A stretch of 64,000 nt of DNA from Punctularia strigosozonata HHB-11173 SS5 (taxonomy: Eukaryota; Basidiomycota; Agaricomycetes; Corticiales; Punctulariaceae), in contig NW_006767439.1 in assembly GCF_000264995.1 (NCBI RefSeq), forward strand, positions 26,470 to 90,469. Reading direction: 5' to 3'. The notes under the pieces are model-generated. The model did not search any database, was not told the DNA's origin, and was given only the letters and a program-made list of their open reading frames with translations. Both the position numbers and the translations under genes were made by a program. Of this stretch, positions 37,501 to 49,298 are shown piece after piece; position 1 is the stretch's first letter, and every line of letters starts with the position of its first letter.

Positions 37501-38200
37501 CCGGCATCTTAGATCCCCTCGGTAGAATGGGGTTTGTTACCGGGTCACCCTGATGGTCACCCGTGAGTGGTGTGTTACGTCGTCGGGTGGTCACGCTGGC
37601 TTCGCTCGGTTTGATCGCGCCACCGCGACGTTTCTATTTTCGTAGGTCTGGCGCGCCTCGTTGGACCCATGAGGCTCGGGCTATCGTGTCGCTGGACTTA
37701 CTGTGCTTACTCGCGCTCTCTCCGTATCTCGAGCTGCACAGAGTGTGGCGCCAGAGGGTATGATGCCATCCGCCCTCATCTCCGGGGATCCACGGGGGGT
37801 GGGCAAGGGCCTTATCGTGCGGGCACGGGGGCGCGCTCTCTGCGCTCCCGCACGTCCCAAAGACGGCAGGCCACGCGCGGAGCACGTTGCGGTCGCGGAA
37901 GGCAGCCGGCAGAGGTCGCACGATAGGCCTCGGGATTACTGCAATGGCCAGGACGCGGTGGGGTTCTCGGATACGTCGTGCTGCCACCTACTGGATCCGC
38001 TGCCAGCGCAGGAGAACGACCCGGGCCCAGAGCCCCTCGGCAATGCCACGACGGCAGCCTATTACCTCTTGTCCCTCCGCGTGCAAGGGGCTGATGCATC
38101 GACCAGCCTTGGGCCATTCATAACTCATCATCCACGCCATCCGCGGAAGACAGCGATCTCCAGCGCGCGCCTGGACCGTGGAACCCATCGCGACACCCAT
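34600..38200. other. 3.6 kb without a supported gene
   Basis: Arg-rich frames on both strands reflect GC content. Two weak coding-like pieces are noted. At 34944-35044 (+) a peptide MSSGMAKSTLLLMYINEH starts and ends at a fair donor (gtgagt 35045). At 35579-35870 (-) a frame contains DVFVQTQGISKRRALPGWW after an acceptor-like site and ends at 35579. Neither is recognisable. No transposon ends or tRNAs were seen. Confidence 0.4.
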
Positions 38201-38206
38201 TATAAG
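38201..38206 (+). promoter_or_regulatory. TATA box of the 38331 gene
   Basis: TATAAG lies 130 bp upstream of the ATG at 38331. Confidence 0.5.
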
Positions 38207-38330
38207 CCCTCCCGTCCGTCCACCGACGCTCCTCTGTGCCGTTGCGCTTGGAGTCTCCTCCTCCCTCTACTGTACAGCCGACCTTCGCGTCCTTAAACAA
38301 AACAAAACGAAGCCCAGCCCTTCGCCCCAA

Positions 38331-39594
38331 ATGCCCGCCTATCTCTACAACACCTCTGGCTCGTCGGCCGCCTCTTCTTCGCGCTACAACGTCTACGTCC
38401 CCCCCGGCACCGTCTCCTCCTCCCGGTCCGCCAGCAGCCTCGTCAAGCGCAGCACGAGCTGCTCTGCCCCGGGCACCCCGGCCCCGTCGTGCTACGCCCT
38501 CTACCCGGCAAGTTACTCGAAGGAGAACTGCTCGATCCGGGGGGTCGAACCCAGCCGGCGGTATCACCGGTCGTCCAGTCGCAGGACTCGCGAGCCAGGT
38601 CGGTTTACCCTCGCTCGACGCGTGCACGAGTCGCCTCGGCTCATCATCGCCTTCGTCTTTGCAGAGCAGAATTACTACGTCTCGGCCGTTCAGTACAGCC
38701 CCTCGAGCGCGTCCGTCACGAGCGCGTCGTCCTCCCGCCAAAGTCGCTCGACGGACGCCAAGCCGCTCAAGTCGTCCTTCCGGAGATCGCACTCGGCGGA
38801 CAAGCACGTCCACTTTCCCGACCAGCGACCGGCCGCGCCCCAGCGTCCCGTGCTCAAGCAAAGCCACACATGGCACGCCGGAGATTTCCAAAGCACCCCT
38901 CGCGATTGTGAGTTTTATTGAGAACGCGCGCGCGCACGGGTTCACCCAAGCTCACGATTATCCCTCCCCAGATGCCGTCCATGTTCCGCTCGACCATGCG
39001 TCTCATCATGCGCCAAAACCGCCCACGACGTCCTCGACCCCGCTCGTCGACATGCACCCGCTCTTCACGTCCACGCGACTCCACAACGCCCCCATCTCGT
39101 ACGACATCACCTACGCCCCCTCCGCCTCCTCCGTCCTCGACCGCAAGACGCACGCGCCCGTCGCCGGCGCGACCCTCGCCCAGCCCGCGACCGAGCCCGC
39201 CGTCCCGGTGACGTCCCGGCTCGTCCTCACCTCGCACAAGTTCCCCTGGGCCGTGGTCGTGAACCCGTCCAGCGCCGGCGGCCGGCACACCCACACCTCG
39301 CGCTCGACGCCCATCACCAACCTCGACGTCCTCCACGCCGTGCACTCCACCCTCGCCAAGCGCGTCACCGCCGAGGAGTGGAACTCGCTCGGGGCGGACA
39401 GCATGGTCCAGCGCAAGGTCCGGAAGGCGTACGAGAAGCGCTGCAAGAAGCTCGGCGGCGGCTGGGAGGGCGGCGTCCGCCGCATCGACTGGCTCCACGG
39501 CAAGACCCGCCTCGCCGGCGTCGAGGTCGACAAGAACGCCGGCGCCGGCGCCTCCGGCGTCTGTCGCCTCGTCTTCGCGAGTCCCAAGGACTGA
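38331..39594 (+). CDS. DUF6699 domain protein 2
   Basis: The ATG at 38331 (MPAYLYNTSGSSAASSSRYN) follows an A-rich leader. The secure intron is 38908-38971 (64 bp); the unspliced upstream exon gives 399 residues in total. The N-terminal half is Ser-rich and disordered with a basic patch (LKSSFRRSHSADKHVHFPD). The DUF6699 domain spans roughly the last 200 residues: VDMHPLFTSTRLHNAPISYD, RLVLTSHKFPWAVVV, TNLDVLHAVHSTLAKRVTAE, the RKAYEKRCKKL helix and the signature GVRRIDWLHGKTRLAGVE. A second, in-frame intron of about 66 bp (donor gtcggt near 38600, acceptor tttgcag) or a GC-AG intron starting gcaagt may remove an atypical insert at about residues 64-115; removal keeps the frame, so splicing there is undecided. 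Function unknown. Confidence 0.85.
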
Positions 39595-42500
39595 TGAACG
39601 ATCGCTCTCTCTCTCTGCTCTCTCGGGCGGGCATACACACGCCATGCACCTGTTTTTGTTTTCCCCTCGCTTTGTTGGCATTTCCCCCTCTTGCATCGGG
39701 TGTTCTCTCTCCTCGGCAGTACATAAGCGTCGCTCCGCGTACTCTCGCGTCACCCGGATGTGGGGCGCGTTCTGGCGGAGCCCGCAAAGGTTTGCGATTT
39801 CGGACTGGGCTCGGGACTATTTACTTGTGTACCATATGACGGCCCCCCACCTCACCCGCGATGTTGTTGTTTTTTTCACGATTCCAACGACTTACTACTA
39901 CGAATCGTTATGGCTGTAGCCTGCTGTACTCTAGCATCCGCCCTATACGGCAGCATTTTTGTATATATAGTCACATTATGGAAACCAAACACTCCTTTGC
40001 GCGCAACACGTACTCGAATCCCGCTTTCTGGGGCGACGCGCAAACGACAAAAACCCCGGAATACGTTCCTTCACATTCACATGGTGCAGCAGTGCGCGAA
40101 AACAGGACCTGTTTACTCCATGCGTCGAGCCTCATGACCGCAATAAATCGCACCGAAAACTGGGGTACACAGAAGGTGCCGACGTTCACGGACGTAAAGC
40201 CCGTTCATCGCCCCTCGCTGGCTGTAATGCTCTCACAAAGAAGACAGGGAAAAGGGGGGGTTATGTAGTCACCACGCTTTGCACTTTGTACGACACGATG
40301 TCAGCGACGTGCCTCTCATCTGACCTGGCGTCCTGACAGGACGAAAACGCTGATAACAGTTTGAGGGACATTGGCTCTATTCAGTCCGAGACCCCCCGTT
40401 ACAAGCACACGTATTACCACCATCCACGCAGTTCGGCCCACCCATTCAGTCTCTCACTTCATATGTGGCGCAAGTTGCGCATTCCCCGACCGCGCGTCAC
40501 ACGGCAGTTGGGACGCGCCGAGTAGCAACGCCAGAAGCTGTTTCGGCCAGGAGGGAGCTTATTTCCGGCAATCTTTGACCGAGCTATCCTCGTCGAGGTC
40601 GGACGTCAGCGATCCCCAGGGTTCTTCGCGTCATCCAACAAGTGCTTCTGGCATGTTAGGGTTTCACCCAGAAGGCCCTGTCCGGCAAGCTCGAGAGAAC
40701 GGGCGGGCACGCGTCACTACCGCGGGGTCGCACGCGTCTTTGATAGCGAGCTGCGCAAGCGTCCAACGCCATGGCGCGAAACGCGGCGGAAGTCATGTTC
40801 CTCTCCTACGAAGATGCTGATGGCGGGTCGCCGGGGTCTGGGTCCGCCCTCCGCAGCTGCCGTTCTGCCCAATGATGATGAGGATAGTTCGAGGAGGACG
40901 GAGATAAGCGCCAGGGAGAGCTATGAATGTCGTTCATCTCCCGTCGCTGCTTCGCAGCCGAATTAGTTTAACCTTAGAGGTCAGCGCGGACGCACGTTCG
41001 AGCACCGTCATCCCTTTTGCGGTAACTTTATCAGACTCGGGCGCTGAGTCAGTGTCCTAGGAGATCTGGCTTCGGATTCGTCGCGGCCCTGTCCGTTCCC
41101 AGTCGCGCCGTGAATACGGGCGGTTCGCGACGCGTCTCATGCCCGACTCCAACGCGGTCAGGGTGTTCGCGACCTGGATCGTGCTTCGGAAAGATAAGGT
41201 ACGCAAACATAGCGCCTACGACGTCATGGTCGCGAACGTCGGTAGCTGTGCCTAAGGATCCCTATAAGGAAATATGGACGGTTATCCAGTGCCGCCGGCT
41301 CGAAAAGTGAGAGAATACGTACCAGTTGGGCTCTCCGCGTGCTGGACAACATGAAACCGCAGATAACCTTGGATAGAGTCTACGAGGACAGGTACGCGTC
41401 GTTCCCTCAGTCCCAAGCAGAGCCTTGAGTGAGAGTATCTGCGAGCGGTCCCTTGTGTGATACTGCAGGACCAGAGACGCTACAACGGAAGACAGCCTGC
41501 GACATCCCACACTCCATGCCCCCAGCATGAGCATAACAGCTCGCCTTGCGCGTTGACCTAGAGAATTGTCATATGATTGTGTGCTCAGGAAGCAAACGCT
41601 TTCATCACTCACGGATCCGCGACATAGAGGGCCTGAATTCTGCAATATAGACACCGATTGCATCTTCATGTGCAGCATCCGGATGACGGGACTGCGTTCC
41701 GTTCGCGTAAACGTTGGTCAAGCTTGAGCATGCTCGTGGAGACCGTCGCCACGCTCAACCCATGCGAAACAACTCTAGATAGACGTTCCAGGCGGCTTGG
41801 AGGACGACGTGCGAACGTACGGTCCTTGTCGGGCTTCTGGCCGAAGCATATTGATAGCCTACACACAGCAAACGTCCATGAACCACGATTGCAACAGCAT
41901 GTCCTGGCTTCTGGCAAAAATTGTCGGCTACATGGGCGTACTATCGGGCCCATCGATCCTCTATCCGCATTAACCTTGTCTGCGCGAATTGACAACTGCT
42001 GCGCATCCTGAAGAGAAGGGGGCGGACATTGAGGGGAGCGTCATCAGAGCGACGCATGTCGAGACCCGTTGATCGCCAGTGCGAATGCCGGCGCGCAGGA
42101 TCGACGCCGTGCGGACTGGCGCGGCGAGACTGCGGGCGGCGCTTTGGCCAGGCCTTCATTGCGCATGGCGACGGTGCGCCATCTCCGAGGAAGAAGCTCC
42201 CACGCTCTGAGACGTGCAGCGAGGCGACAATAATCTTTACCGAGTCGTGGCGCCGTCCCGAGCTCTGGGTTTTGACCTAAAGCGGCTAATGGCGGGAGGG
42301 GGGAAGGGTGTGGCGGGAGGCAAAAGAGGTAAACGCGCCTTGCACGTGCAGCGCGCCTGCAGGGACCGCAATTCCCACGCCGCTTTTCATGCTCGGTTCC
42401 ACCTTGCTCCTGCACTCTTCGCTCTGCTGTTCGGTAATAGAGCACGCGGAGGAACTAGCCAGACTTTGATAGCGCAAATCTACTCCTCGGCGGCTCGGAT

Positions 42501-42760
42501 GAGCGTCTGCGGTCCGATTCCCCATCCAGCTCGCCAGATGCATGCAGAAGGATCAATTCTGTTTGCGTACTCGCACGCAGGGATGGGAATGCATCATCTG
42601 CGCGGCAGATACGGATTCACTCTCGTACTCATGCTCTGCATGCTTGATAGGATGGACGGGACGCCCCACCCGAGACCGCCTTTCCAGGGCTTAGGGATGC
42701 TGTGAACGCTGATCGTGCTGTGCAGTCACGTCAATGCTATGCGGGTAGCGCAAACGTGCG
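39595..42760. other. 3.2 kb without a supported gene
   Basis: Beyond the 3' UTR of the DUF6699 gene I see only short or composition-driven frames (for example 40371-40820 and 42214-42705, both plus) without domain, membrane topology or splice support. Confidence 0.45.
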
Positions 42761-43400
42761 GGAAAGGCGCTTTGTTCTTGTCTTCGCGATAACAACGATC
42801 GGACTGGAGCGATGGGATCCATGCGGCAACCAAAGTGACTGTACGATCGACGGTTCGGCTTATTCTTACGTATCCGGCGAATAAACGCGGTGAGCCTGTA
42901 TTCCAGCCCTTGTACGCGGTAACGCTACGTATGTTCGTGTCCATGCCATACTAGTTTACGGCTAGCAGCGCCTTGTCTTGGCTCATGGGAACGAAACGGA
43001 CCTGGCTTGTTCCTCTCCGATTTGCACGACAGCAACGCAGATTGTTCGGTAGCGAACGCAACGCCATAAGCGCCTTGTTCCAGTTGATGCTGGGAGCTGT
43101 CGAGCCGGACTCGTAGGCCACGACTCGCACTTCGCCCGGTAACGAATGTTCACGGCCCTTGTGGTTCATCATTGACTCTCGTTAGCATGGCAGCAGCCTG
43201 CACAGGCCAAAAACGTTTTGTCGGGGTTCCTGTTACAATCTGTGTGGCGACCAGAAAAAGCTGTAAAGTAAGGCGCGTGGGCAGTCACTGGCGCCTTGCC
43301 TCGATACCGACATCGGCCAGGTTTGTCTTGATTATCCACCAGCTGGCAGCCTTGCTCATTATGCTCTAGCCTGCGCAAGGCCAAAAGACGCTTTGTTTCT
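42761..43400 (+). repeat. Degenerate repeated motif near GCGCYTTGT upstream of the 43585 gene
   Basis: Six related short segments lie on the plus strand in 640 bp: GGCGCTTTGTTCTTG (about 42766), AGCGCCTTGTCTTGG (42967), AAGCGCCTTGTTCC (43069), AACGTTTTGTCGG (43208), GGCGCCTTGCC (43290) and GACGCTTTGTTTC (43387). The 43190-43260 and 43365-43440 stretches also share a longer, diverged context (agcctgc, then gcca followed by an A run, then the motif). They end just before the TATA box at 43485. They could be a decayed tandem array or binding sites; the function is unknown. Confidence 0.4.
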
Positions 43401-43484
43401 TCTGGGACTAGGAGCTATTCTGTGAGTATAGAGCTGTAGAGTGGCCTTGTGCGGCCCCCGGAACGCCACATAAAATGGCCCACG

Positions 43485-43490
43485 TATAAA
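43485..43490 (+). promoter_or_regulatory. TATA box of the 43585 gene
   Basis: TATAAA is 100 bp upstream of the ATG, the same short spacing class as in the paralogue at 31.6 kb. Confidence 0.55.
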
Positions 43491-43584
43491 AGCTCGAGAT
43501 CGACGCCTCAACTCCGCGGTCAGGTTTCCAGCATCTGGCAACACCAACATCTCTCTTTCTGCTCTTGAAATCCTGTATAGCAAC

Positions 43585-44656
43585 ATGGTGATGCCCATGA
43601 TCTCATCGCCCAAGGCCTTTCTTCAGCCGCGTGGCGCTCACGGTGGTGGTGAAGGTGGCGAAGGGGGACGGGGTGGAAGTGGCGGCTCTGGCGGAGGAGG
43701 CGGAGAAGGGAGTGACGGGAGCACGGGTAGGGGGATGCCAGTCGAGGGTTCCACTGGCAGCAAAGGTGTTACAGCGTCCTCTAAATCGAAAGGTGGAGGA
43801 CACCCCCATAAGCTCGGCAAGAACTCTCCGTTCAAGGGCAGGTTAGCAGGTGGGGGCACCAGGGTATGTTTGAACTATGTCGCGTGGCACGGGTGCGTGC
43901 TGACGATTCGCCCTTAGGATGAAATTGTAGGAACCTCGCGGTACGGCAGCGGCTGGCCTTACGGCGGCACTGGCACTTTCGTGGATCAACGACCGCTTCC
44001 CTTCATCTTCTGGCCTATCGCGATTCATCATGGATATTATGGGGGCGATATTGTACGTGGCATAATGACCGTTTTATGATGTTGCTCAAGTATGACGACA
44101 GTACTACCGGGAGTCTCAGCGACCCGGGGGAAACACCTCGACCATGGCCATACCGTCTCCCGACAATGCCACTGTGATTTACCGCGTCACTGGGGATTAC
44201 ATGTCCGTGAGCGCGATATTCGACGCGCTCGAGCTCAACTGCCTGCCCGGCAACGGTACGTACAGTATCGCAACGTTCGGCGGGTTCAACAACGACAGCG
44301 ACACGGTCTTCCCAAAACCCGAGCAAGTGGTGCAATGGTATCGCGCCTCGTCTTTTGCGCTCTCGCTGGACGGATACAACAACTCTGCGGCGCTGCAGTC
44401 GCGGATGCCGGCCAACTCGACGGATAACTCGACGCTGATTCCGCTAAGCGAGGATACCCCGCTACCGCCCTACATCAACTCGACTTTCCTCACTTGCTTG
44501 AACCAAACAATCGCGCAGAACCTACCGCTGATCAATCCGAAACACCATCACCTTTCTGCTGGAGCCGAGACTGGCATCATCTTCGTCGGCTCACTTGTTG
44601 GTTTCGTGGCACTGATCCTCTTGTGCTGTAAGTGTTGCCCACGTAGCTACTACTAA
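43585..44656 (+). CDS. Gly/Ser-rich single-pass membrane protein B
   Basis: Exons 43585-43863, 43918-44052 and 44102-44656 give 322 residues, phases 0/0, the same plan as the gene at 30.3-31.6 kb. Exon 1 is Gly-rich and ends FKGRLAGGGTR. Exon 2 (45 codons) has GTSRYGSGWPYGG and RPLPFIFWPIAIHHGYYGG. Exon 3 starts YYRESQRPGGNTST, proving the acceptor at 44101 rather than the earlier AG. It then shows sequons (NST, NGT), two Cys in the same relative places, and PEQVVQWYRASSFALSLDGY. The membrane helix (TGIIFVGSLVGFVALILL) is followed by only CCKCCPRSYY, a Cys-rich end that could be palmitoylated, instead of the long tail of copy A. It ends 266 bp before the polymerase gene on the same strand. 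Confidence 0.83.
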
Positions 44657-44922
44657 CGGTGGTAGAGTGGTGTATGGACCTATATCTATGTTATCATGGC
44701 GTATGCAGCTAGTAATGTGACCCGATATACCCGTCCTTTCCGAGCTTGCCGTGAACTCTGTTCGCCCGTGTGGCTGTGTCTTCCAAGCGCCCAGAGGCTT
44801 CGGCGCTTAGTTTGCGTGCACATTTTTGACGCAACTTAGCCGAGACCGTAGAACCGGCTCGGCCAATTCGCCGTCCCCTGCAAACCTCCTTCTCTGGTCC
44901 TGCGACGTGTTGGATGCTCTGA

Positions 44923-47900
44923 ATGAAGAGGATCTCTCGTTACTCTTCCAAGAACCGTTTCTCTCGTTCTCTCCATTCTTCGGCCCCCTCCTCGTGGATT
45001 GCTCAGCTCCGCAAGTCGCAGGACCAACCTCGCCAGCATGACCGTCCCAACAGGAACAGACGCGACCTGGAGCTTGAACATTTGTCAAACGAGGTAGCGG
45101 AATCTGTGCGCGATGTTTCGAAGACCGACAAACATGGTATGTGCTATCTATCCCTACTTAACGCACGCCCCCTGATCACTATATAGTCCCGCGCAACCCA
45201 CTAGGTGTCCAGCTGCTGTCGCCAAGTCTACATGAACAGACATTTCGCGACGCCTGGCCCCGTCCTCCTCCCAAACAATATATCCGCATCGCCCGCGAAC
45301 ATCTCGAAGCGCACGGTCTCGACCCCAGTCAGGGGTCGGTCCTCCCCGATGTTTCGTTCACGCTCCCCCCTCTCTGGGGTGACAATATCGACGAGCACTT
45401 TCATTTCATCGGCAGCACCATATACCAACCCTGGATCACCATTGCTGAGGATTTCGCCACGGAGAAGCTCCTTCCCAAGCCCGAACACTGGGAGCTGCAG
45501 CCGGGGTGGACCAAATATCACTACCGCGAAGACGGATCGAGCTATAGCGAGGCAGTCCCGTACCCGATGCACGACGGCGAAGTGGAGAGAATGCTGGTGT
45601 TCGACGTGGAGACGATGCCTGAGTACTCGCCCTATCCCGTCATGGCCTGCGCCGCCACCCAGAATGGGTGGTACGCGTGGATATCACCCTGGCTACTTGG
45701 GGAATCAAAAGACCCTCAACATCTCATAACGTTCGGCGAGCCCGGAGAAGAACGCATCATCGTCGGGCACAACGTCTCGTATGACCGTGCTCGCATCGCC
45801 GAGGAGTACCGGCTCGAAGGCACCAAGACCCGTTTTGTAGATACGATGTCCCTCCACGTTGCCGTCAAGGGCATTTCCTCCCATCAACGGCCTGCTTGGA
45901 ACAAGCACCGCAAGGCAAAGGACAAAGCGCGGGAGCAGAGGGAGGAGGCGATGGATACCGTCTTGCAGATGCTGAGGGATGCTAAAGAAGCTGAATTGAA
46001 GGCAAAAGGCGAGGAGCGGGAGAGGCTGCGCCAGCTCATAGCTGGTTTTGAGGAGAGCCTGCCCGCGCTGAACCGAGCGATGCAAGAGGACCTCCCCGAC
46101 GAGGCGGACTCCGGCAATTCGGATGAGGTGGAGACTAAGCGCTGGGAAGACCTCACTTCTGCCAATTCGCTCGCGGACGTCGCTTCTCTATACTGCGGTA
46201 TCAAGGTCGAGAAGGAGATCCGGAGCGACTTTATGACGCACTCGCGCGAGGAGATCCTGGAGGGCGTTCAGGACTACCTCAACTACTGCGCGAACGACGT
46301 GGACGTGACTCACGCCGTGTACTCCAAGGTGCTCCCTGCGTTCCGGGAACGATGTCCGCACCCTGTCTCTTTCGCGGGTATCCTCACCATGGGCTCGAGC
46401 TTCCTGCCGGTCAATCAGGAGTGGGAACGGTATCTCGAGAACGCGGAGAGGACGTACAAGGAACTCGATGATGGGGTGAAGAGCCGGCTCGTGGAACTCG
46501 CGGAGCAAGCTCGCGGTATGGCGGAGACAGAAGCGTGGAAGGAGAGCCCGTGGTTAAGTCAGCTGGACTGGACTCCGAAGAAGGTGGGCGCTTCCAGAGG
46601 AAATGGGGTGCGTCAGACCTGCATTGCTTATCGCTCCTATTGATATTTTCTATAGGCGGTAGCATCTACGTCGCAAACTATGCGGTCTACGGAGCTCGAT
46701 ACCCCAAATATCCCGGAGTCCGACACTCTACCTGCTTGGTACAAGGCAATCATCGAGGACGGCCCAATCTCCAAGAAAGTGCTCAACCTCACCATGCCAT
46801 ACCTTCTTCGACTCCAGCTCGACGGCCGCCCGCTCCGCTACTCGACAACGCGCGGGTGGTATTGTCGGCACCCCGATGGTGAAATCCAGCTCCCGGCAAA
46901 GCGCAGAAAGGTGTCGGCGTTCATAGGGCCCACGAATGGGCTGCCGTTGTTTGACAATGGCCGTGTCACATCCGACCGCGAGGGCTACGCTGAGCTTGCG
47001 CACGCGCTGGCCAAGGGATATGGATCGCCCATTTACTTGCGGCAGGTCCTGACGATAGCAAAGGAGGCGCTTGCGGCTGGCCCTCCGACTAAACCGCGTT
47101 CCGCAGACGACGAAGACGCCGATCCATGGGAGCTGCTCGATTGGACGGCGAATGGACCTAGATCTACCCGAGATTCGAAAAAATCTAAAGAAAAACCTAA
47201 AGCTGACAAAGTGGTATATTGGCCCAAGTGGTATTGGGACCTGACCCGGCCCCGCAAGGGCCACCCGCCTGGATCGCTCGATTTGACCGTCAGTAAGCGG
47301 ATATCTCCCCTCCTTCTCCAGTTGTCGTGGCAAGGCTGGCCGCTCTTCCATTCGCGCGAACATGGGTGGGCGTTCCGGGTGCCGCGGTCCGTTGCCTACA
47401 AGCCTGCGCGGACGTCGACACCGCTATACTTTGCTCACCAGGCGGATGCGAAGTTGGGCGATATGGCCTGCGAATTCGTGTTTTACAAGATGCCGCACAA
47501 GGACGGAGAGGAGGCGAACGTAGGCAATCCATTAGGGAAGACGTTCATGAAGTACGCGCAGGACGGAACGATGACGAGCCCCAGCGACGCAGCCAAAGAC
47601 GCGTTGGACATGAACGGGCAATGCAGCTACTGGATCAGTGCGCGCGACCGGATACTGAACCAGATTGTGGTTTGGCAGGATGCGAAGCGGGAGCTCGGAT
47701 TCCCGACGTCCGGTGAGGATGAGAAGTGGGGCGTCATTCTGCCGCAGATGGTGACGATGGGCACGGTGACGCGGCGGGCCATGGAGCGCACGTGGCTGAC
47801 GGCGTCGAACGCGAAGAAGAACCGGGTCGGGTCGGAGCTGAAGGCCATGGTGCGCGCCCCGCCAGGATACGCTATCGTGGGCGCGGATGTGGATTCGGAG

Positions 47901-49139
47901 GAGCTGTGGATCGCGAGCGTGCTCGGGGACGCGCAGTTTGGGATGCATGGCGCGACCGCGCTCGGGTGGATGACACTCGAGGGCACGAAGGCGGCGGGAA
48001 CGGACCTGCACTCAAAGACGGCGTCGATCCTCGGCATCTCGCGCGACCAGGCGAAGGTGTTCAACTACTCGCGCATTTACGGTGCGGGCATGCGACACGC
48101 GGTGCAGCTGCTGTTGCAGAACAGTGCCGGCATGAGCGTGGAGAAGGCCCAGGAGCTCGCGACCGAGCTGTACGCGCGTACGAAGGGGAAGAACACGCAC
48201 CGGAAGGACCTATTCGGCCGCAAGTTCTGGTACGGCGGGACGGAGAGTGTGGTATTCAACAAGCTCGAGGCGGTCGCGCTTGCAGACGTCCCTCAGACGC
48301 CCGCGCTCGGATGTGGCGTGACGGATGCGCTCACGAAGGCGTACCTCACCGAGGGCTTCGGGACGGACTACATGACGAGTCGAATCAACTGGGTCGTGCA
48401 GTCCTCCGGAGTGGATTACCTGCATATGCTCATCGTCGCGATGGAGCACCTCATGCGCGACTTCAACATCCGTGCGCGGTACCTCATCAGCGTCCATGAC
48501 GAGCTGCGGTACTTGGTCAAGGAGGAGGACAAGTATCGCGCGGCGCTCGCGTTGCAGATTGCGCACTTATGGACGCGCACTATGTTCGCATACCGGCTCG
48601 GGTTGGATGACCTCCCGCAGGGGGTGGCATTCTTCAGCGCGGTGGACGTGGACAAGGTGCTGAGGAAGGAGGTGGACATGCCGTGCGTGACGCCGAGCCA
48701 ACCGAACCCGATCCCGCCGGGAGAGAGCCTGAGCATCGTGGACGTGCTGAAGAAGACGGACGGCGGGTCTCTATACCCCGGGGGGCCAATGCCGTCTCCG
48801 GAGGAATGGGCAGACGAGAATCGAGACTTGACGGTGCGGATGATCTTGAACGCCACCAATTACGTCCCGCCGAATACCATGCAACACCGGGCGGAGAGCG
48901 CGTACTTCTTGCGCGCCCAAACAACGTCAGAGTTAGCAGAAGTGCGGATGCTCGCGCGGCAGGCGCAGCGGCGAGCCGACCCGACGAAGTCGTCGTCGAC
49001 CGGTAAACGGAAGGCGAGCCAGACTAGGAGGTCGGCGGGCGACAAGAAGGTGCTCTCGGTTGTGAACGTGCTGGAGGTGCCCGAGCTGGTGGACTTGACG
49101 GAGCGGTATTTGGCGTGGCAGGGGGAACACCGGGTGTAA
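44923..49139 (+). CDS. MIP1: Mitochondrial DNA polymerase gamma, catalytic subunit
   Basis: This family-A polymerase replicates mitochondrial DNA. Exons 44923-45136, 45187-46607 and 46656-49139 give 1372 residues (yeast Mip1 1254). The N-terminus is a basic, Ser-rich targeting peptide (KNRFSRSLHSSAPSS). Exonuclease motifs: ExoI FDVET (210-214), ExoII VGHNVSYDRA (H266-N267), ExoIII YCANDVD (438-444). Polymerase motifs: A DVDSEELW (956-963), B R1008DQAK1012VFNY1016SRIY1020GAG, C HDE (1159-1161). All catalytic residues are present, so proofreading and polymerisation should both work. In motif B, Ser1017 replaces the Gly of yeast and human (NYGRIYGAG). A charged insert (about 305-395) and a Lys/Ser-rich tail extend it. 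It is convergent with the next gene, 159 bp apart. The symbol follows yeast. Confidence 0.95.
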
Positions 49140-49298
49140 CACTATTCATTCGTATTTCCGGTATATATGCATATAGTCAGTATAATGTCCGTCGATTGCT
49201 TGTTTTGCACATTGCTATAAATTACATTAGTCGGTGTTGGTACGTTAGGACTACGCGTGAATATGATGAAAGCATCTCTCTTTCATTCCTGTCCGTCT

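Noticed and set aside
44091-44101. A stop codon in exon 3 of Gly-rich protein B if the first AG (44090) is used
   Set aside because: The second AG at 44101 gives an open frame starting YYRESQRPGGN, matching the paralogue at the same position.
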